In this document: positions 7,101 to 10,028 of the stretch, piece by piece
Layout of the letters: each line of letters starts with the position of its first letter
How positions within the stretch are numbered: the stretch's first letter is position 1
DNA from: an uncultured Eubacteriales bacterium
GTDB lineage: Bacteria; Bacillota; Clostridia; Peptostreptococcales; Anaerovoracaceae
DNA: 10,028 nucleotides
Assembly (NCBI GenBank): GCA_902766915.1
Contig: CACXFN010000234.1
Location: 1 to 10,028, forward strand
Direction: 5' to 3'
The notes under the pieces: model-generated
The model's database searches: none
Seen by the model: the letters and a program-made list of their open reading frames with translations, nothing else
Told to the model about the DNA's origin: nothing
Made by a program: the position numbers and the translations under genes

Positions 7101-10028
7101 CTATGAGGGAGTAACCGGTGAGCTGAGTATGGAGGCAATCCCGAATGAAGGCTATCACTTTGTCAAGTGGGCCGACGGAAGCCCGGACGGCGATGCGCTC
7201 TCCACCGCGACAGAATACAATTTTGATTTAACCAAATCGGCAACAATATTTGCTGTATTCGAAAAGGACGCCGAAGTCCCGACCAAGACCGTGACATACA
7301 AAATCGAAAACGGAACCTGGTTCAACGGAAGCACCGAGATAACAGAGGACGTCCCCGAGGGTAGCGAGCCCAGATGCGTTCCAGTTCCTCGTCCCGATAA
7401 TGGGTACGGAATCGGCGCGTGGAACGTGGACCCGACCGAACAGATTATAGATGACGAAAAAATATTTACATATAAATATAAGCACTTTGAAATTACTTTT
7501 GATACGGGCGCAATCAAAGTGGACGCACCGGATTACACAGAAGGCTGGTGGCCGACAACTAAAAGCCATTGGCAGTGGGACTACGAAAAAGAGGTAGTGG
7601 GAGGAGTTTATCATCAGGAGGTTCAAAGCGGAAGAGATGACCTGATCCAGCATCAAGTCGTTGATGGCGTAGGCGTATACAGGTGGTTCCTTGATCCGAA
7701 CAATGACTCGACCGGCGTAGACTATATGACAGAGGTCAAGGATAATACGACGCTCTACGTAATCTGGAAGGAAGTCACGGACATCATCGACGAGGTCGAC
7801 GCGAGCATTTCCGTTAAGGCTGGAGACCCAATTCCACTGGACCAGTTCACTCCCGGAAACGGCATCCTGGAAGACTACGGTCTCTCGGTACCGGCCGACG
7901 CCGACTACGAAATCGGCTGGGCAATGTGGGTGTTACCGGATGATTTAAATCCGGACAATAACCCTAATTTCGATCCGGAAAAGACCTATGTATTCGAACC
8001 CGGAAAAACCTATCGCGTTCGCTTTGCCGTGATGCCAAAGGACACGAGCGGCATGACTGTAATGAAGGGTCACGCGAAGGCCAAATACGATCCTGAGACT
8101 TGGGAAGTGCTTAATCCTGAGGACTGCTTCGCCGTGACCATAAACGGCGAGAGTGCTCCCAAGGCGGTCGAAAACGTTGCACCGGAAATGGGTATGATTT
8201 ACTTCGACTACACTGTACCGGTGGAATATAACGTCGCGCTCTTAGCCAATCCAAAGGAAGGCGGAAACGTAACGGGCGCAGGCATTTACAAGGAAGGAAC
8301 GTCCATCACCGTAACCGCAACGCCGAACAACGAATACATCTTCGACGGTTGGTACATAGCGTCGGACGACGGCGGCGACAAACCTGGCGGCGGCAATCCC
8401 GGTGATAATGCCGGCGACGGCGCGAGCAACCCTGTCGGCTTGCTGAGCACTGAACCCGAGTATACATTTAACGTGAGCAATAACACAATCTTGGTCGCGA
8501 AGTTCAGCCACAAACCGGTGAATACCGTAGTTTGGCTAAACGACGACGGCACGGAATTCGAAAGAGCTACTTACTTTGATGGCGAGGACGAGCCCGTCGC
8601 ATCCGGCGCGCCGACCAAGCAAGAAGACGAAAGCTATACTTATGACTTTGATAGATGGGACGGACCGCTCGTAAGCGGAAGGACCAAGACTTTCACGCCC
8701 TTGTTCACCGCAACGGCAAAGGAAACCGGCGGTGACGACGACCAGCCGGTAACCCCTGTGGGAGGCGACGAACCGGGCGAGGCCGCTCCGCATATACACA
8801 ACCTATCAAAGGTTCAAGGCGTTCCCGCGACCTGCACAGAGCCGGGAATCAAGGACCACTGGATTTGCACCGGAGACGATGCCTGCGGAAAGATCTTCCT
8901 TGATGCCGAAGGCAAAAATGAAGTCGTAGAAGACGAGACCGTAATCCCAAGGACCGGCCACACCGAAGGCGAGCCGGTGGACGAGGAAGGGTTCGCCCCG
9001 ACCTGCACCGACGAAGGCCTAAATTACAAGGTTATAAAGTGCAAGGACTGCAACATAGAGCTCAGCAGGACCGGCGTCCCAGTCGCCGCACTTGGCCACG
9101 ATTGGGGCGAGAGGATCTTGGTCAAGGAAGCAACGGAACAAGAGGAAGGCATCGAGCGCAGCATTTGGAAGCGCGACCCGAATCACGTGGACACGCACCT
9201 CATCCCGAGGAAGCCGCACGCGCACGGCCTGGTTCACGTTGAAGAAAAGCCCGCGACCTGCACCGAGAACGGGCTCAAAGAATACTGGATTTGCCAGGAA
9301 GGAGACTTCCCTTGCGGCAGAACGTTCGGCGACGCCGAAGCAGTAAACGAGATAGACGAGGACGACCTTTCGGGCAGCTTCGTGATCGAGAAGACCGGTC
9401 ACGATTGGGACGACGATTGGACCGTCACCAAAGAAGCCACGGAAGATGAGGAGGGCGAGGAAACCTGCACCTGCAAGAACGACCGAAATCACAAAGACAC
9501 CCGCCCGACACCAAAAGCCGAAAAGAAGATCGGCTACCGGGTAGTTGAAGGCGATGGCAATGTATACAAGCGAGGCGCGGACGGAACCTTGACCTTCGTC
9601 TTCAAGAGATCCGAAAAAGACGAGGAGACCTATGATCACTTCACCGGCCTTAAATACGACGGAAAAGTGCTCACCAAAGACAAACATTATACAGCAAGAG
9701 CCGGAAGTGTAATAATAGAGCTCCAGACCGAGTTCCTGGAAAGCCTCGAGCTCGGTGAGCACATCATCACCTCCGAATTCGACGACGGAAACGACGTTCC
9801 TGCTAACTTCTACGTCACGAAATCCGACCCTGCGCCGGACCCAGACCCGGATCCCGACCCGATTGACGACCCGGCCCCGGACCCAGACCCAGACCCGGAT
9901 CCTGACCCTGACCCACAGCCCGGCGACGACCCGGATCCACAACCAGGCGATGATCCAGATCCACAGCCTGCAGTGCATGAGCATAATCTAACAAAAGTTC
10001 CGGCCAAGGATGCAACCTGCACCGAAGA
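4009..10028 (+). CDS. Giant modular cell-surface protein with InlB-type and Cys/His repeats (3'-truncated)
   Basis: The frame is open from ATG 4009 to the window edge: 2006 complete codons with no stop, so the 3' end and any wall anchor are outside. The protein starts with a signal peptide (1-38). It continues with an unassigned region (about 40-780; C43 and C52 may pair), which includes one FTMPNADVEITADF repeat-like motif near 436-449. Next come divergent InlB/Listeria-Bacteroides repeats (785-1567), Cys/His modules (1595-1836), an Ig-like domain (1841-1936), a Pro-Asp spacer (1941-1988), and the start of another Cys/His module. It should be exported and wall- or surface-associated; the repeats form a stalk and an N-terminal binding role is inferred. 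No catalytic motif was recognised. It lies divergent from the two-component operon and probably under its control. The protein is very acidic, rich in Asp, Glu and Gly. GC content rises from about one third near the start to about 60-68% near the visible end. Confidence 0.92.
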   Translation, partial: MKTKNAMKGMRNRVLSVLMVLFLIAGAMPMMTEPVEAAEDELCSVTLALVGCTVSAVDPKPEKVTQDPSGYLVLWYKQGTRINKIGVTKPNKYNNIFMKYYEIKEGDVVSSIVNNHPFQWVSVDEVKSFTLDRSTTIYVVWGMGIKRDDAGDISRYNHFSFDYNSSQVEIDYPTLRNSTPYWSMEMMAPNEPVEFFATPKSGYYIADMKYTIKLYPSGDDILVGMQDGVSMEAFKEIYPERFLTYSKDANGGGRFRFILGGSGPNLTEVIKIITKSYTKVSVKSNTGHYSQSTDKNPNQLKEGEKVKFTFNTDYGFMPDTCTLSGPGQLSILEKSSTKLVAEVTAGDGSATLNFETKGDPSKFFNIKVTNNYSDDLLEYVNDPSQIGKATVKEIRVPAGSEIKVNINKDEYVALDKLEVSSSKFNTPLDIKGNKTFTMPNADVEITADFIINRAGGYHTAEIVDVKPSGNTSSAHFISDYGDNSGSRFNFEDGARKRIVKEGGNIKVGFTPEDSSRDAYRLVTEGKEYEDFIGFAGDEFTALDQDIYVNVYVSDGYRVSVLDDVGSIIYKPEGQKRDLPLYLTYSGRTFLPVQTPVFLDEDKTWFKQLFPEDKIGKDYKIVYRVCANGEVIHEDIRHNFYSADGKPHSLFRMPAADAVVYLTQLHYMDVVTNVTGNGTAAIKKQTYEGWTDTSKVMEGDKLSLVTTSEEGNRLKSAKFSWGESGAVKPGQFTEYQRDVTFRTGFPEDLQATPVFDVPQTKGGQAWRTYAKKLYIDVEFEKIHAEVKLSVEPSNGGTVTGAGTYERGTEVEVTATPEEGYKFEGWYEGESKVSEDEKYTFTLEDDRDLTAKFVRKTHQLKLNVEPEEGGTVAGAGEHAYGGVKVSATPSDEYIFDGWYDGENVVSINPDYVIFLDRDKELTAKFSKMTFDVNFDPYGGKMPDEDRVQSVVIGEKAVKPADPVKDGWVFDKWVKWYGNQAFDFDSEIREETNLRATWYIDLDVTTYDLTKREEKSGGKIGIMDMELDEHRMSFYEGVTGELSMEAIPNEGYHFVKWADGSPDGDALSTATEYNFDLTKSATIFAVFEKDAEVPTKTVTYKIENGTWFNGSTEITEDVPEGSEPRCVPVPRPDNGYGIGAWNVDPTEQIIDDEKIFTYKYKHFEITFDTGAIKVDAPDYTEGWWPTTKSHWQWDYEKEVVGGVYHQEVQSGRDDLIQHQVVDGVGVYRWFLDPNNDSTGVDYMTEVKDNTTLYVIWKEVTDIIDEVDASISVKAGDPIPLDQFTPGNGILEDYGLSVPADADYEIGWAMWVLPDDLNPDNNPNFDPEKTYVFEPGKTYRVRFAVMPKDTSGMTVMKGHAKAKYDPETWEVLNPEDCFAVTINGESAPKAVENVAPEMGMIYFDYTVPVEYNVALLANPKEGGNVTGAGIYKEGTSITVTATPNNEYIFDGWYIASDDGGDKPGGGNPGDNAGDGASNPVGLLSTEPEYTFNVSNNTILVAKFSHKPVNTVVWLNDDGTEFERATYFDGEDEPVASGAPTKQEDESYTYDFDRWDGPLVSGRTKTFTPLFTATAKETGGDDDQPVTPVGGDEPGEAAPHIHNLSKVQGVPATCTEPGIKDHWICTGDDACGKIFLDAEGKNEVVEDETVIPRTGHTEGEPVDEEGFAPTCTDEGLNYKVIKCKDCNIELSRTGVPVAALGHDWGERILVKEATEQEEGIERSIWKRDPNHVDTHLIPRKPHAHGLVHVEEKPATCTENGLKEYWICQEGDFPCGRTFGDAEAVNEIDEDDLSGSFVIEKTGHDWDDDWTVTKEATEDEEGEETCTCKNDRNHKDTRPTPKAEKKIGYRVVEGDGNVYKRGADGTLTFVFKRSEKDEETYDHFTGLKYDGKVLTKDKHYTARAGSVIIELQTEFLESLELGEHIITSEFDDGNDVPANFYVTKSDPAPDPDPDPDPIDDPAPDPDPDPDPDPDPQPGDDPDPQPGDDPDPQPAVHEHNLTKVPAKDATCTE
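5161..5355 (+). other. Divergent bacterial-repeat domain inside the N-terminal region
   Basis: Residues 385-449 run from VKEIRVPAGSEIKVNIN through LDKLEVSS to the closing motif FTMPNADVEITADF. The closing motif is typical of the 'bacterial repeat' (InlB-related) beta folds found in clostridial surface proteins. A degenerate second copy may end at LFRMPAADAVVYLTQ (649-663, around 5953-5997). The surrounding sequence is not recognised. Confidence 0.5.
6361..6561 (+). repeat. InlB-type repeat 1
   Basis: Residues 785-851 carry the hallmarks of a divergent InlB B-repeat: VEPSNGGTVTGAG, then EVTATPEEGYKFEGWYEG, and a closing YTFTLEDDRDLTAKF. These are small beta modules that make extended stalks. 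The copy aligns closely with the next one at protein level and in part at DNA level (the GGCGGAAC and GGCTGGTACGA segments). Confidence 0.8.
6574..6777 (+). repeat. InlB-type repeat 2
   Basis: Residues 856-923 contain EEGGTVAGAG, KVSATPSDEYIFDGWYDG and DRDKELTAKF, a second copy of the preceding module after a four-residue linker. Its EYIFDGWY core is closer to the distant copy at 8221-8505 than to its neighbour, which suggests shuffling or recombination among modules. Confidence 0.8.
6784..6993 (+). repeat. Listeria-Bacteroides type repeat (Flg_new-like)
   Basis: Residues 926-995 show the pattern F.VNFDPYGGKMP, then DPVKDGWVFDKWVKW, then DFDSEIREETNLRATW. This matches the roughly 70-residue Listeria-Bacteroides repeat with its Asn/Gly-rich turn, G.xFxxW core and closing L.A.W. 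It is a structural beta module of surface proteins. Confidence 0.8.
7015..7260 (+). repeat. Divergent InlB-like repeat 3
   Basis: Residues 1003-1084 have a GGKIG turn, a SMEAIPNEGYHFVKWADG core and a closing ATEYNFDLTKSATIFAVF. The order is the same as in InlB-type repeats, but the first half is longer and diverged. Confidence is lower than for repeats 1 and 2. Confidence 0.6.
7282..7479 (+). repeat. Surface beta-repeat of the 'TVTYKI.NGTW' type
   Basis: Residues 1092-1157 (TKTVTYKIENGTWFNGST, then VPVPRPDNGYGIGAWNVDP, then EKIFTYKYK) match a module common in clostridial and bifidobacterial surface proteins. In it NGTW opens the unit, a G..GAW core follows, and FTY closes it. The role is structural. 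Confidence 0.6.
8221..8505 (+). repeat. InlB-type repeat 4 with a Gly/Asp-rich insertion
   Basis: Residues 1405-1499 contain NPKEGGNVTGAG, TVTATPNNEYIFDGWY and the closing EYTFNVSNNTILVAKF. Between the GWY core and the closing strand, about 35 residues are present where repeat 1 has 11. The extra residues (about 1453-1479, coordinates 8365-8445) are rich in Gly, Asp, Asn and Pro, and should form a flexible loop in an otherwise intact repeat. Confidence 0.78.
8521..8709 (+). repeat. Surface beta-repeat with 'VVWLNDDGTE' opening
   Basis: Residues 1505-1567 (NTVVWLNDDGTEFER, then GAPTKQEDESYTYDFDRWDG, then TKTFTPLF) match a beta module often found beside InlB repeats in Firmicutes surface proteins. 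In that module a W.D.DGTE start is followed by PTK..D..YTY.F..W. The following stretch (about 1568-1594) is an acidic Gly/Pro linker. Confidence 0.6.
8791..9213 (+). repeat. Cys/His repeat unit 1 of the surface protein
   Basis: Residues 1595-1735 comprise three linked sub-modules. The first has HIHNL, ATC1609TEPG, HWIC1620 and DDAC1626GKIF, and ends at GH1651. The second has PTC1666TDEG, C1678KDC1681 and LGH1697. The third starts with a DWGERILVKEATE strand and ends in DPNHVDTH. The ATCTE.G...W.C...CG pattern ending in GH is a repeat seen in many clostridial surface proteins. Its ordered Cys and His residues could bind metal or form disulfides, but the function is not established. In the third sub-module the Cys pair present in unit 2 is missing. 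Confidence 0.7.
9217..9516 (+). repeat. Cys/His repeat unit 2 of the surface protein
   Basis: Residues 1737-1836 repeat the previous unit: HAHGL, ATC1751TENG, YWIC1762, C1769GRTF, KTGH1798, then DWTVTKEATE and C1820TC1822 before DRNHKDTR. The middle Cys/Cys sub-module of unit 1 is absent. Part of the coding DNA is identical to unit 1: CCCGCGACCTGCAC occurs at 8824-8837 and 9250-9263, and ACTGGATTTGC follows in both. This points to duplication rather than convergence. Confidence 0.72.
9529..9816 (+). other. Ig-like domain of the surface protein
   Basis: Residues 1841-1936 (IGYRVVEGDGNVYKRGADG, then LTFVFKRS, HFTGLKYDGKVL, YTARAGSVIIELQTEFLESLELGEHII, ending in ANFYV) fit a small immunoglobulin-like fold of the X2 type. 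Such domains are often placed before the C-terminal spacer in Firmicutes surface proteins. It is a structural domain, with no catalytic residues. Confidence 0.65.
9829..9972 (+). repeat. Pro-Asp rich spacer with 24-base tandem units
   Basis: Residues 1941-1988 are nearly all Pro and Asp. The tract starts with alternating PD dipeptides and then has two tandem PQPGDDPD octapeptides (9913-9936 and 9937-9960) and a third partial copy from 9961. Such tracts act as stiff wall-spanning or inter-domain spacers. The repeated DNA is a likely site of length change by slippage, although codon choice varies between the units. Confidence 0.85.
9976..10028 (+). repeat. Start of Cys/His repeat unit 3 (cut by window edge)
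   Basis: From residue 1990 the sequence reads HEHNLTKVPAKDATCTE, the opening of the same Cys/His module as at 8791 and 9217. It shows that the module series resumes after the Pro-Asp spacer. The rest lies beyond the window. Confidence 0.75.

Noticed and set aside
9019..9984. 321-codon open frame on the minus strand, opposite the Cys/His, Ig-like and Pro-Asp region
   Set aside because: It is an antisense shadow of a GC-rich, strongly biased coding frame. The translation is a low-complexity run (VWVRVRIRVWVW-like) mirroring the Pro-Asp codons, with no domain and no ribosome-binding site.
1..10028. CRISPR array, tRNA or rRNA genes, insertion sequence or phage genes
   Set aside because: No spaced identical repeats of CRISPR type, no recognisable RNA gene, and no transposase, integrase or terminal inverted repeats were seen. 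The repeated DNA is protein-coding modules or short operator repeats.

Overview
The window looks like a piece of a chromosome from an anaerobic Gram-positive of the class Clostridia (Bacillota). The signs are strong purine-rich ribosome-binding sites, a moderate GC content, an AgrC/AgrA-type (GHKL kinase plus LytTR regulator) two-component pair, and a very large exported protein made of InlB-type, immunoglobulin-like and Cys/His surface repeats. A member of the Anaerovoracaceae/Mogibacterium-like group would fit, but that placement is an impression and not a measurement.

Layout, left to right. (1) Positions 2-676, plus strand: the 3' part of a LivF-type ATPase of a branched-chain amino acid ABC importer, closed by a 12-bp hairpin at 712-740. 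(2) Positions 926-1477, plus strand: a small single-gene unit with its own promoter and a strong ribosome-binding site. It encodes a glutaredoxin-like domain (CPYC) fused to a small GNAT/NATD1-like acetyltransferase domain. (3) Positions 1680-3777, minus strand: a two-gene operon, response regulator first (3040-3777) and membrane GHKL histidine kinase second (1680-3005). (4) Positions 3778-4008: a 231-bp divergent intergenic region carrying four same-orientation copies of a TTCGTGC/A core, placed as expected for LytTR-regulator binding sites. (5) Positions 4009 to the window end, plus strand: one uninterrupted reading frame of more than 2006 codons with a signal peptide. It encodes a giant modular cell-surface protein whose 3' end lies outside the window.

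How the parts may work together (inference): the kinase has a polytopic membrane domain and no large extracellular domain, as in peptide-pheromone or membrane-stress receptors. The LytTR regulator is transcribed away from the surface-protein gene, and the repeats between them sit just upstream of that gene's likely promoter. The simplest reading is a local signalling system controlling a dedicated giant adhesin-like protein and perhaps its own operon. No pheromone-processing pair (AgrB/AgrD type) is visible here.

The surface protein has a signal peptide, a roughly 700-residue N-terminal region I cannot assign, a run of divergent InlB/Listeria-Bacteroides type repeats (about residues 785-1567), Cys/His modules (1595-1836), an Ig-like domain (1841-1936), a Pro-Asp spacer (1941-1988), and the start of another Cys/His module at the edge. 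GC rises strongly along the gene: hand counts of 60-base lines give 33% at 4261-4320, 68% at 8941-9000 and 58% at 9301-9360. No tRNA, rRNA, CRISPR array, insertion sequence or phage gene was seen, and there is no gene-free stretch longer than 300 bases.
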